Below the pieces are notes generated by a model. That model was not told the DNA's origin, searched no databases, and was given only the letters and a program-made list of their open reading frames with translations. From contig JACQTG010000205.1 of assembly GCA_016210895.1 (NCBI GenBank), forward strand, positions 1 through 8,065: a stretch of 8,065 bases of DNA, given 5' to 3'. Below, piece after piece: positions 1-6,206 of the stretch. Numbering within the stretch: position 1 is the first letter of the stretch; each line of letters starts with the position of its first letter. The translations under genes were made by a program, and so were the position numbers. This DNA is from Acidobacteriota bacterium. Its GTDB lineage: Bacteria; Acidobacteriota; Terriglobia; Acidoferrales; 2-02-FULL-67-57.

Positions 1-506
1 AATCCGTCCTGAAAGTAGCTGAGCGGGGGTGCCTCGCAGTCGCGCCCGATGCTTTTGAAGATGATGGGGTCGCCGACTGCCCCAGCCTGGATGCGCTTGT
101 ACGCTTCGGCATAGGCCGGGTCGTACCGGCGCATGTATCCCACTTGCAACCGCACGCCCGCCTTTTCCACCGCAGCCAGGGCCGCATCGGCCTCCACGAG
201 CGTCAGCGCCAAGGGCTTTTCGCATAGGATGTCCTTGCCGGCGGCGGCCGCGAGTTGAATCCCAGAGGCGTGAAACTTTCCGGGTGAGGCAATGACAACG
301 GCTTGAACGTCTTTCCGCGCCACCAGATCTTCCATCCGTTGGTAGTGGTGCTCGAGTTCTAGCTCTTCCGCCACTTGCCGAGCTCGCTCGCGGTCGGCAT
401 CGGCTAGAGCTACAAGCCGCGCCTGGGGAATGAGCCGCCGCAAGTTCTCTGCATGCCGCTTCCCGATTGCCCCCACCCCCACAACTCCTACGCCCAATTT
501 GCTCAT
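1..506 (-). CDS. Gfo/Idh/MocA-family NAD(P)-dependent oxidoreductase, inositol 2-dehydrogenase-like (5' part, cut by window edge)
   Basis: Reading the - strand from ATG at 506-504 gives 168 open codons that run off the window at base 1, so the C-terminal half is missing. The protein opens directly into a Rossmann strand with GVGAIG at residues 10-15, and an acidic residue ends the second strand (ADAD, about 36-39). The family signature EKP is at residues 96-98 (CEKPLA), where the lysine is normally catalytic. The following stretch, GYMRRYDPAY (about 123-132) and then GRDCEAPP (about 154-161), resembles inositol 2-dehydrogenases (IolG), which oxidise myo-inositol to scyllo-inosose. The substrate cannot be fixed without the C-terminal domain, so I give no symbol. 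The start is supported by a GAGGGGAG Shine-Dalgarno six bases upstream and by the Rossmann fold beginning immediately after it. It lies downstream of the tRNA-Glu on the same strand and may be partly transcribed from that promoter. Confidence 0.87.
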   Translation of the reverse strand, partial: MSKLGVGVVGVGAIGKRHAENLRRLIPQARLVALADADRERARQVAEELELEHHYQRMEDLVARKDVQAVVIASPGKFHASGIQLAAAAGKDILCEKPLALTLVEADAALAAVEKAGVRLQVGYMRRYDPAYAEAYKRIQAGAVGDPIIFKSIGRDCEAPPLSYFQDG

Positions 507-512
507 CGTGGA

Positions 513-520
513 CTCCCCTC
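513..520 (-). promoter_or_regulatory. Shine-Dalgarno of the oxidoreductase gene
   Basis: GAGGGGAG on the - strand, six bases before the ATG at 506. It supports that start over any upstream alternative. The 150 bp between this gene and the tRNA hold no other convincing gene. Confidence 0.65.
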
Positions 521-656
521 AAAACCGCTTTCTAAGCGCTTCGACAATATCACCGATACGCTCTTCGGTGAAGCTCGCTTTGGCCGAGACTGGAGGCCTA
601 CTTCCGACAGGAACAGTGCTGAGGCAGACGGGGCAGATGTGCAGCTTGCGTGAGGT

Positions 657-731
657 TGGTAGCGGTACCGGGAATCGAACCCGGGTTTCCAGATTGAGAA
701 TCTGGCGTCCTAGCCCCTAGACGATACCGCC
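657..731 (-). tRNA. tRNA-Glu (anticodon CTC), 3' CCA encoded
   Basis: The - strand folds into a complete 75-nt cloverleaf. The 7-bp acceptor stem is GGCGGTA/TACCGCT, with a G-T first pair. The D arm is GTCTAGGGGCTAGGAC, the anticodon stem CCAGA/TCTGG with loop TTCTCAA, the variable loop AAAC, and the T stem CCGGG/CCCGG with loop TTCGATT. Discriminator A and an encoded CCA (657-659) complete the 3' end. Anticodon CTC (complement of 696-698) reads GAG, glutamate. The D-arm and variable-loop layout match bacterial tRNA-Glu as I recall the E. coli molecule. It is a lone tRNA with its own strong promoter at 797-825. The roughly 60-nt 5' leader contains a GGCAG/CTGCC hairpin (765-782) that processing would remove. 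Confidence 0.96.
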
Positions 732-796
732 ACCGGATTCGGCGGGTCCTTCCAAGCGGCTTCTGGCAGCGAGTCGCCTGCCTGTTACGCAGTTTC

Positions 797-825
797 TTTA
801 TAGCCAAACTTACCCGGGGCGTCAA
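797..825 (-). promoter_or_regulatory. Sigma70-type promoter for tRNA-Glu
   Basis: On the - strand, TTGACG (825-820) and TATAAA (802-797) are separated by exactly 17 bases, five of six matches to consensus in each box. This predicts transcription starting near 790, about 58 bases before the tRNA 5' end. A strong promoter fits a stable RNA gene. I see no obvious terminator between the tRNA and the oxidoreductase gene, so read-through into it is possible. Confidence 0.78.
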
Positions 826-836
826 GCCGCGTTGAC
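821..836. repeat. Inverted repeat formed by two opposed -35 boxes
   Basis: GTCAA (821-825) and TTGAC (832-836) are perfect reverse complements with a six-base GC-rich spacer. Each arm is the core of a -35 box, one for the tRNA-Glu promoter on the - strand and one for the trp promoter on the + strand. The symmetry may only reflect two TTGAC boxes facing away from each other. It could also serve as an operator, but nothing in the sequence proves that. Confidence 0.5.
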
Positions 837-860
837 TTGCCCGTGAGGTCCCGTTACGAT
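832..860 (+). promoter_or_regulatory. Sigma70-type promoter for the trpC-led gene cluster
   Basis: TTGACT (832-837), a 17-base spacer, then TACGAT (855-860), with five of six and four of six consensus matches. It predicts a start of transcription near 867 and a leader of about 39 bases before the TTG at 906. That leader has no room for a trp leader peptide, attenuator or T-box. If real, it rules out translation starts for trpC upstream of about 867. It is the only good + strand promoter I find ahead of the cluster. Confidence 0.62.
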
Positions 861-893
861 ACGAGTTTATCCTGGCGGGGTCACAACTCTTCT

Positions 894-898
894 GGGGA
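894..898 (+). promoter_or_regulatory. Shine-Dalgarno that places the trpC start at TTG 906
   Basis: GGGGA seven bases before the TTG at 906-908. No ATG or GTG in frame lies between the predicted transcription start and the conserved N-terminal helix of TrpC, so this site decides the start. Confidence 0.5.
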
Positions 899-905
899 CA
901 AGAAC

Positions 906-1712
906 TTGGCCGTCAAAAGCTACTCCCGGCCCACCTCGCGGCTCGAAGAAATCGTTCACCGTTGCCGCGAACGGCTGGCGGAGACGAAGCGCAGCCTTCC
1001 GCTCGCCAAACTTGAGGAGCGCGCCGCCACCGCCCCGCCGGTGCGTGACCTTCGCGCTGCCCTCGCGCGTGACGCTTTGAACGTCATCGCTGAGCTGAAA
1101 CAGGCCTCGCCCTCCCGCGGCCTGCTCCGCCGCGGCTACAATCCGGCTGCGCTTGCGCCGGCGCTCGAGCAGGCTGGAGCCGTGGCGTTCTCCGTCCTCA
1201 CCGAGAAAGAGTTCTTTCGCGGCTCACTCGAAGACTTGACCGTCGTCCGCCAACTCACCCCCTTGCCTGTCCTGCGCAAGGATTTTCTCTTCGACCCTTA
1301 TCAGGTGTTCGAAGCCCGCGCCGCCGGCGCCGACGCTTTTCTGCTGATTGCCGCCGTCCTGTCGACGACCGAAGTGCGGCAACTGATCCGTTTGGGCGAG
1401 CAGTTGGGGATGGCAGCGTTGGTCGAGGTACACACGCGGGAGGAGCTCGACTGCGCGCTCGAAGCCGGCACGCGTCTCGTCGGCGTCAACAACCGCGACC
1501 TGAAAACCTTCGCGGTCGAGCTTGAGACTTCGGCACGACTGATCGAGGCCATCCCCGACGACCGCATCGCGGTGAGCGAAAGCGGATTGAAGACAGCGGC
1601 TGACCTGGCTCGCTTGCGCGCATTGGGGTTCGACGCCTTCCTGGTGGGCGAACATTTGATGCAGGCCGCCGATCCCGCCGCCGCCCTCGCACAACTCCTC
1701 TCCGGGGCCTAG
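906..1712 (+). CDS. trpC: Indole-3-glycerol phosphate synthase
   Basis: Converts CdRP (1-(2-carboxyphenylamino)-1-deoxyribulose 5-phosphate) to indole-3-glycerol phosphate, the fourth step from chorismate to tryptophan, in the cytoplasm. From the TTG start the protein has 268 residues, a normal length for a stand-alone IGPS. Catalytic residues known from the S. solfataricus enzyme line up with a constant offset of about 12-15: E63 and K65 in AELKQASPS, K125 in LRKDF, E174 in LVEVH, N195 in GVNNRD, and E225/S226 in VSESG. The phosphate-binding C-terminal end is at GEHLM (about 248-252). The frame stays open upstream to 837, but that stretch overlaps the promoter and carries no conserved sequence. 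TTG at 906 with GGGGA ahead of it is therefore preferred. It ends in TAG two bases before trpF and is not fused to it, unlike the E. coli TrpC-TrpF fusion. Confidence 0.95.
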   Translation: MAVKSYSRPTSRLEEIVHRCRERLAETKRSLPLAKLEERAATAPPVRDLRAALARDALNVIAELKQASPSRGLLRRGYNPAALAPALEQAGAVAFSVLTEKEFFRGSLEDLTVVRQLTPLPVLRKDFLFDPYQVFEARAAGADAFLLIAAVLSTTEVRQLIRLGEQLGMAALVEVHTREELDCALEAGTRLVGVNNRDLKTFAVELETSARLIEAIPDDRIAVSESGLKTAADLARLRALGFDAFLVGEHLMQAADPAAALAQLLSGA

Positions 1713-1714
1713 CC

Positions 1715-2344
1715 ATGGTGCGCATCAAAGTCTGTGGCATCACCAACCTCGACGACGCGCTGGCGGCCGTCGATGCCGGGGCCGACGCCCTGGGCTTCAA
1801 TTTCTACCCGGCCAGTTCGCGCTACCTTGAACCCGAAGCCGTCGAGCGCATTGTCGCCGCCTTGCCGCCCTTTGTGACCGCCGTGGGCGTATTCGTCAAC
1901 GAATCGCGGCGCGTCGTCCAGACCGTGGCCGCGCGCTGCGACATCCGCACCGTCCAACTCCACGGCGACGAGTTCCCGCGCCAGGTGGCAGCGCTGGCGC
2001 CGCTCGCGGTCATCAAAGCTTTCCGCGTCGGCCGCCGCTTTCGCCCACAGACGCTGAGGAAATACAAAGACTGCGCCGCTTTCTTGCTCGACAGCGATGT
2101 GAAGGGGCGATACGGTGGCACGGGAAAATCCTTCGACTGGCAGCAGGCGCGCCGGGCCAAAGCCTACGGCCGCGTCATCTTGGCTGGCGGATTGGCGCCC
2201 GATAACGTCGAGGCCGCCATCGCCGCAGTCCAGCCGTTTGGCGTGGACGTCTGCTCGGGGGTTGAGCGACGTCCCGGAAAAAAGGACCTGCGCCGGTTGC
2301 GCGAGTTCATCCGTCGCGCACAGGCGGCTGCGGCTTCACAATGA
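1715..2344 (+). CDS. trpF: Phosphoribosylanthranilate isomerase
   Basis: Catalyses the Amadori rearrangement of N-(5-phosphoribosyl)anthranilate to CdRP, the substrate of the TrpC encoded just upstream. The 209-residue single-domain beta/alpha barrel begins MVRIKVCGIT with the catalytic base Cys7. The general acid is Asp126 in LLDSD, the same number as in the T. maritima enzyme. Other family marks are VQLHG (80-84), GGTGKSFDW (134-142), LAGGL (156-160) and the phosphate-binding segment VDVCSGVE (177-184), which has Cys180 where Ser is more usual. The start lies two bases after the trpC stop. GGGGCC in the end of trpC may serve as a weak ribosome site, so translation is probably coupled. The 3' end overlaps the following cytochrome gene as ATGA. 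Confidence 0.96.
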   Translation: MVRIKVCGITNLDDALAAVDAGADALGFNFYPASSRYLEPEAVERIVAALPPFVTAVGVFVNESRRVVQTVAARCDIRTVQLHGDEFPRQVAALAPLAVIKAFRVGRRFRPQTLRKYKDCAAFLLDSDVKGRYGGTGKSFDWQQARRAKAYGRVILAGGLAPDNVEAAIAAVQPFGVDVCSGVERRPGKKDLRRLREFIRRAQAAAASQ

Positions 2345-2757
2345 AGCCGGCCGCGGCGGCACTGCTGGCTCTCTGTCTGGGAACAGCGGCTTGGGCTGCT
2401 GCCGACAAGAAGCCCTGGCCGGTGCCTGCGGCGGCTCAGGCACGGCGGAATCCCGTGGCCAGGCGTGCTGAATCCGTGGCCGAAGGGCGCAAGCTTTATC
2501 GGAACTATTGCCTCGTCTGCCACGGTGGGCAGGGCCAAGGTGACGGTCCCTGGGTCGGCAACCTGACCGAATCGCCCGGCGACCTGTCCGACCCGGCGGT
2601 GATGAAGAAAATGAGGGACGGCGAACTCTTTTGGAAAATCAGCCAGGGACGCAACCAGATGCCCGGCTACGCGCGCCGCTTGAACACGACCCAGCGCTGG
2701 CACCTGGTGAACTATGTGCGCAGCCTGGTGCGGCCTCCGGCCGACACAAAGCGGTGA
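2341..2757 (+). CDS. Small secreted monohaem cytochrome c (class I-like)
   Basis: A 138-residue protein with an N-terminal Sec signal: a short basic start, a hydrophobic alanine/leucine core at about 4-18, and an AxA-type cleavage region near 17-21. It has one CXXCH haem site, CLVCH, at 57-61. Met107 in NQMPGY is the likely distal haem ligand, and the C-terminal helix HLVNYVRSL (121-129) is typical of class I cytochromes c. The mature protein would act outside the cytoplasmic membrane as an electron carrier; its partner is unknown. It overlaps the trpF stop by four bases (ATGA) and ends two bases before trpB, so it is embedded in the trp cluster and probably co-translated. No tryptophan enzyme needs a cytochrome, so any link is positional only. 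The family assignment is firm, the role is not. Confidence 0.9.
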   Translation: MKPAAAALLALCLGTAAWAAADKKPWPVPAAAQARRNPVARRAESVAEGRKLYRNYCLVCHGGQGQGDGPWVGNLTESPGDLSDPAVMKKMRDGELFWKISQGRNQMPGYARRLNTTQRWHLVNYVRSLVRPPADTKR

Positions 2758-2759
2758 AT

Positions 2760-3980
2760 ATGCCTCCGGTAGCTGCACAGATCTTGCCCGATGCGCGCGG
2801 ACACTTCGGCGAGTTCGGCGGCCGCTTTGTGCCTGAAACCCTGGTCAGCCCGCTCGAGCAGCTTGAGCACGCGTACCGGCAGGCCCGCGCGGATCGCCGC
2901 TTCCAGCGTGCACTCCGGGCATTGCTCCGCGATTTCGCCGGACGTCCCACGCCGCTCTTTTTCGCCGAACGCCTCACGCGGCATCTTGGCGGCCCACGCA
3001 TCTACTTGAAGCGGGAAGACCTGCTTCACACGGGCGCGCACAAAATCAACAACGGCCTGGGCCAGGGCTTGCTCGCCGTGCGCATGGGCAAGCGCCGCCT
3101 GATCGCCGAAACGGGCGCCGGCCAGCACGGTGTGGCCACGGCGACGGTAGCGGCACGCTTCGGTTTGGCCTGCACGGTTTATATGGGCGAGGAGGATATG
3201 GAGCGGCAGCGGCTGAACGTCGAACGGATGCGGCTGCTTGGTGCCGAAGTGGTTCCGGTCCATGCTGGCAGCCGGACGCTCAAGGACGCCATCAACGAAG
3301 CGATGCGCGATTGGGTGACCAATGTCGAGACCTCGCACTACCTGCTCGGCTCGGTCTGTGGTGCTCACCCTTACCCGATGCTCGTGCGCGACTTCCAGCG
3401 CGTCATCGGTCAGGAGACGCGCACGCAAATCCTCCAGCTCGAACGCCGCCTGCCCAACTGGCTCTTCGCCTGCGTGGGCGGTGGCTCCAATTCCATCGGC
3501 CTGTTCTATGACTTCCTGCGCGACCGCCGCGTGAAGATGGTCGGAGTCGAGGCCGGCGGCCGCGGAACCCAATTGGGCGAGCACGCCTCGCGGCTGGCAT
3601 TTCATCGCGCCGGCAACGACGGCGTCCGCCCGGGTGTCTTGCACGGAACCTATACCTACGTGCTGCAGAATGCCGATGGGCAGATTGCCACCACGCATTC
3701 CGTTTCCGCTGGACTCGACTACCCTGCCGTCGGTCCCGAGCATGCCTATCTCTACCGGCAGCGCCGGGTCGAATACGCGGCCGTCAGCGACGAAGCAGCC
3801 CTCGAAGCCGCGCGCGTGCTCGCCCGGCAGGAGGGAATCATCCCCGCGCTCGAGCCCGCGCACGCGCTGGCCGAATTGGTGGCGCGGGCGCCCCGGATGA
3901 AAAAGAGCGAAGTCGTTGTGGTCAACCTCTCTGGCCGCGGCGACAAAGATATGGACATCCTGGCGAGATACCTACGATGA
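2760..3980 (+). CDS. trpB: Tryptophan synthase beta chain
   Basis: PLP enzyme that condenses indole, received through a tunnel from TrpA, with L-serine to give L-tryptophan. The 406 residues are normal for TrpB1. [12 protein letters not shown] (about 17-28) is the classic N-terminus. The PLP lysine is Lys95 in TGAHKINN, the catalytic glutamate Glu117 in AETGAGQHG, the PLP phosphate loop GGGSN (240-244), and the cofactor-ring serine Ser391 in LSGRGDKD. Some positions differ from the common pattern, for example [10 protein letters not shown] where Ala is frequent, and [10 protein letters not shown], but no key residue is lost. ATG at 2760 is chosen because conserved sequence starts shortly after it and the cytochrome stop is two bases upstream. 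The frame extends back to 2631 inside the cytochrome gene without homology. It overlaps trpA by four bases (ATGA). Confidence 0.97.
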   Translation: MPPVAAQILPDARGHFGEFGGRFVPETLVSPLEQLEHAYRQARADRRFQRALRALLRDFAGRPTPLFFAERLTRHLGGPRIYLKREDLLHTGAHKINNGLGQGLLAVRMGKRRLIAETGAGQHGVATATVAARFGLACTVYMGEEDMERQRLNVERMRLLGAEVVPVHAGSRTLKDAINEAMRDWVTNVETSHYLLGSVCGAHPYPMLVRDFQRVIGQETRTQILQLERRLPNWLFACVGGGSNSIGLFYDFLRDRRVKMVGVEAGGRGTQLGEHASRLAFHRAGNDGVRPGVLHGTYTYVLQNADGQIATTHSVSAGLDYPAVGPEHAYLYRQRRVEYAAVSDEAALEAARVLARQEGIIPALEPAHALAELVARAPRMKKSEVVVVNLSGRGDKDMDILARYLR

Positions 3981-4831
3981 CTGCCGTGGCCACAAAGGTC
4001 TCAGTGGGTGCAGGGTCGCGCCTGGCCGAGCGCTTTCGCGCCCTGCGCGACCGCCGCGAGCTGGCACTCGTGGCCTACATAACAGCGGGTGACCCGAGCC
4101 TGCAGTTTACCGAGCGCCTCGTTCTGCAACTCGCCACGTCAGGCACCGATGTCATCGAGCTGGGCGTGCCCTTCTCTGACCCGATTGCCGACGGGCCGGT
4201 CATTCAACGTGCCAGCGAGCGCGCCCTGCGCGGCGGCACCACCTTGGCGCAGGTGTTGGAGTTGGCCGCGCGGCTGCGCCAGCAGAGCGAGATTCCTCTG
4301 GTGTTGTTCAGCTATTACAATCCGGTGTTGCAGCTCGGCCTCGGGCGATTTGCGGCCGAAGCTGTCCGCGCGGGCCTGGATGGCGTGCTCATCACTGACC
4401 TGACGCCGGAAGAAGCTGGCGACTATCTGGCCTTGGTGCGACGCACCAAACTCGACACGGTGTTTCTGGCGGCGCCGACCTCGAGCGAGCCGCGCCTGAA
4501 GCGCATTGCCGAGGTGTCGCGCGGCTTCGTCTACGTGATTTCGCGCCGGGGTGTCACCGGCGCGCGCGCCGACCTGCCGGAAGACGTGCCCAGCTTGCTC
4601 AAGCGTCTGCGGCGCTACACCGGGCTGCCGCTGGCGGTCGGCTTCGGCATCTCGCGGCCTGAGCAGGTGCGCGCGCTGGTCGGGTTGGCGGACGGGATTG
4701 TCGTTGGCAGCGCCTTGGTGGAATGCTGCGAGCGGCACGGTCACGGCGTGGGGGCGCTGGAGGCTGCGGCTGAGCTCGTGCGAAGCTTGAAGCGCGCAGG
4801 GCAGGAGCCGGAGGCGCGTAATGGGTATTGA
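3977..4831 (+). CDS. trpA: Tryptophan synthase alpha chain
   Basis: Cleaves indole-3-glycerol phosphate to indole and glyceraldehyde 3-phosphate as the alpha partner of TrpB in the alpha2beta2 complex. The 284 residues carry the catalytic Glu61 in [11 protein letters not shown] and Asp72 in IADGP. Also present are the substrate loop region SYYNP (112-116), the ITDLTPEEA segment (139-147), the mobile loop RRGVTGAR (190-197), and the phosphate-binding GFGIS (222-226) and GSALV (244-248). The ATG overlaps the trpB stop as ATGA, which normally keeps alpha and beta production equal. The tail after about 275 is poorly conserved and contains the GGAGG ribosome site of the next gene, which overlaps trpA by 11 bases. 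Confidence 0.97.
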   Translation: MTAVATKVSVGAGSRLAERFRALRDRRELALVAYITAGDPSLQFTERLVLQLATSGTDVIELGVPFSDPIADGPVIQRASERALRGGTTLAQVLELAARLRQQSEIPLVLFSYYNPVLQLGLGRFAAEAVRAGLDGVLITDLTPEEAGDYLALVRRTKLDTVFLAAPTSSEPRLKRIAEVSRGFVYVISRRGVTGARADLPEDVPSLLKRLRRYTGLPLAVGFGISRPEQVRALVGLADGIVVGSALVECCERHGHGVGALEAAAELVRSLKRAGQEPEARNGY

Positions 4832-5123
4832 CGACTGGCGGCGGCGGATTAACGAAATCGACCGCAAGCTGGTCGAGTTGCTCAACGAGCGCTCGCGCGC
4901 GGCGCTCGAGATTGGCCGGCTCAAGCACGAGCGCGGCCTGCCGCTCTACCAACCTGAGCGCGAGGCAGAGATTCTGGCCCAGGTCCAGCGGGTGAACGGC
5001 GGGCCGCTCGACGACGAGGCCATCCGGCGCCTGTTTGAGCGCATCCTAGACGAAGCGCGCAGCGTCGAGCACCGCGCCTACCGCGAGCCGGGGGAGAAGA
5101 GCGCAGGCAAGAAGAAAGGATGA
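4821..5123 (+). CDS. aroQ: Chorismate mutase, AroQ class, monofunctional
   Basis: Rearranges chorismate to prephenate, the first step toward tyrosine and phenylalanine. The 100-residue all-helical protein aligns with the E. coli CM domain of PheA: R7 (E. coli R11), R24 (R28), K35 (K39), R47/E48 (R51/E52) and E83 (Q88; Glu occurs here in some AroQ enzymes). Q44 stands where E. coli has D48. The C-terminus is a short lysine-rich tail (about 93-100). The start has a consensus GGAGG at 4810-4814, six bases upstream, inside trpA; the reading frames overlap by 11 bases. It precedes the DAHP synthase by 28 bases. In Bacillus the same two activities are fused in one polypeptide, so a physical or regulatory partnership with that enzyme is plausible but inferred. 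The symbol follows the fold class; some annotators would use another name. Confidence 0.9.
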   Translation: MGIDDWRRRINEIDRKLVELLNERSRAALEIGRLKHERGLPLYQPEREAEILAQVQRVNGGPLDDEAIRRLFERILDEARSVEHRAYREPGEKSAGKKKG

Positions 5124-5151
5124 GGGGAATCGGGAAAGGGGAACAGCGCCC

Positions 5152-6171
5152 ATGGTTGTGGTGATGCAAGAGGGGGCGACGCAGGAGCAGATTCAGCGCG
5201 TCATCGAGCGGTTGATCGAAATGGGGTTTGATGTGCACCGCTCGAGCGGTGTGCGGCACACCGTGCTCGGCGCGGTCGGCGCCAAGCTAGATTTCGACAC
5301 CCGCGACATCGAGCTGCTCGAGGGCGTGCGTGAAGTCCTCCGCATCAGCGCTCCCTACAAGCTTGCGAGCCGCGCCTTTCGGGCCGAAGGCACCGTGGTT
5401 GAGCTGAGCCGCGGCGTGCGCGTGGGCGCCGACCAAGTCGTGGTGATGGCGGGACCGTGCAGTGTCGAGAGTCCCGAACAGATCGAAGCCATTGCCGCGC
5501 GCGTCCGCCGCGAAGGTGCGCAGGTGCTCCGCGGTGGTGCCTTCAAGGCGCGCACCTCACCCTACAGCTTCCAAGGATTGGGCGAGCCCGCGCTGAAGTT
5601 TCTCCGCGAGGCGGCCGACGGCCACGGGTTGCTCGTCGTCAGCGAGGTCATGGACCACACGCAGATTGCGATGGTAGACAAGTACGTCGACATCTTTCAG
5701 GTGGGCGCGCGCAATATGCAGAACTACAACCTGCTGCGCGAGCTGGGCAAGGTACGCAAGCCGGTACTGCTCAAGCGCGGGATGTCGGCCACCATCGAAG
5801 AGTTGCTGCTCTCGGCTGAATACATCCTGGCGGGCGGGAACTACCAGGTGATTCTCTGCGAGCGCGGCATCCGCACCTTCGAGAACTATACGCGCAACAC
5901 GCTCGATATCGCCGCCATCCCGGTCATCAAGAAATTGTCGCACCTGCCCGTCATCGCCGACCCCTCGCACGGCACCGGCCGGCGCGATAAAGTGCCGCCG
6001 ATGGCGCGCGCGGCCGTGGCTGCGGGCGCCGACGGCTTGCTGGTCGAGGTCCACCACGACCCCGAACACGCCCTGAGCGATGGCGCGCAGTCGCTCTTCC
6101 CCGACCAGTTTGCCCAGTTGATGAAGGAACTCCGCATCATCGCCCCAGCCGTGGGGCGAAGCATCGACTAG
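5152..6171 (+). CDS. aroF: 3-Deoxy-7-phosphoheptulonate (DAHP) synthase, type I-beta with N-terminal regulatory domain
   Basis: Condenses phosphoenolpyruvate and erythrose 4-phosphate to DAHP, the entry step of the shikimate pathway. The 339 residues are closely similar from end to end to the T. maritima enzyme as I recall it. Residues 1 to about 70 form the ferredoxin-like regulatory domain. His29 and Ser31, which in T. maritima hold the inhibitor tyrosine, are at the same positions here. The barrel follows: metal ligands Cys103 (AGPCSVE), His273 (DPSHGTG), Glu299 (VEVHH) and Asp310 (LSDGAQ), with RTSPYSFQG (134-142), GARNMQN (185-191) and LLKRG (206-210). This predicts feedback inhibition by tyrosine. 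AAGGGGA at 5136-5142 is the ribosome site, nine bases before the ATG. It ends in TAG 35 bases before tyrA. Confidence 0.96.
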   Translation: MVVVMQEGATQEQIQRVIERLIEMGFDVHRSSGVRHTVLGAVGAKLDFDTRDIELLEGVREVLRISAPYKLASRAFRAEGTVVELSRGVRVGADQVVVMAGPCSVESPEQIEAIAARVRREGAQVLRGGAFKARTSPYSFQGLGEPALKFLREAADGHGLLVVSEVMDHTQIAMVDKYVDIFQVGARNMQNYNLLRELGKVRKPVLLKRGMSATIEELLLSAEYILAGGNYQVILCERGIRTFENYTRNTLDIAAIPVIKKLSHLPVIADPSHGTGRRDKVPPMARAAVAAGADGLLVEVHHDPEHALSDGAQSLFPDQFAQLMKELRIIAPAVGRSID

Positions 6172-6182
6172 TGGTTTGAGAA

Positions 6183-6206
6183 GTTGAACTGTTGAAGGGT
6201 TGAAGC
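6183..6206 (+). repeat. Three tandem 8-bp units in front of tyrA
   Basis: GTTGAACT, GTTGAAGG and GTTGAAGC stand head to tail with a period of exactly eight bases, and a degenerate fourth copy may precede them (6175-6182). The array ends at the base before the GTG start of tyrA. It contains that gene's ribosome site (GAAGGG, 6194-6199, seven bases from the start), so a change in copy number would move or remove the site. It fills most of the aroF-tyrA gap. Confidence 0.7.

Noticed and set aside
526..541. Hairpin CGCTT-TCT-AAGCG as a terminator after the tRNA-Glu
   Set aside because: The stem is only five pairs. On the - strand it is followed by GTTTTG that merges into the next gene's ribosome site, so it is too weak to call.
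657..731. tRNA-Glu as an attachment site of an integrated element
   Set aside because: No second copy of the tRNA 3' end, no integrase and no mobile-element gene is visible in the window; both neighbours look like ordinary chromosomal genes.
430..825. Small open frames around the oxidoreductase start and the tRNA, on both strands
   Set aside because: They run through the tRNA gene or antisense to the dehydrogenase, lack ribosome sites and show no conserved sequence.
861..905. Tryptophan attenuator, leader peptide or T-box before trpC
   Set aside because: The predicted leader is only about 39 bases with no ATG, no run of Trp codons in a plausible peptide and no terminator stem.
2631..2759. 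Upstream start for trpB inside the cytochrome gene
   Set aside because: The extra 43 residues have no TrpB character and are the out-of-frame reading of the cytochrome. ATG 2760 fits the gap and the family length.
2712..3863. Long open frame of 383 codons on the - strand opposite trpB
   Set aside because: It lies wholly across trpB and the cytochrome end, shows no recognisable family, and is the expected antisense mirror of GC-rich coding DNA. TrpB is certain from its catalytic residues.
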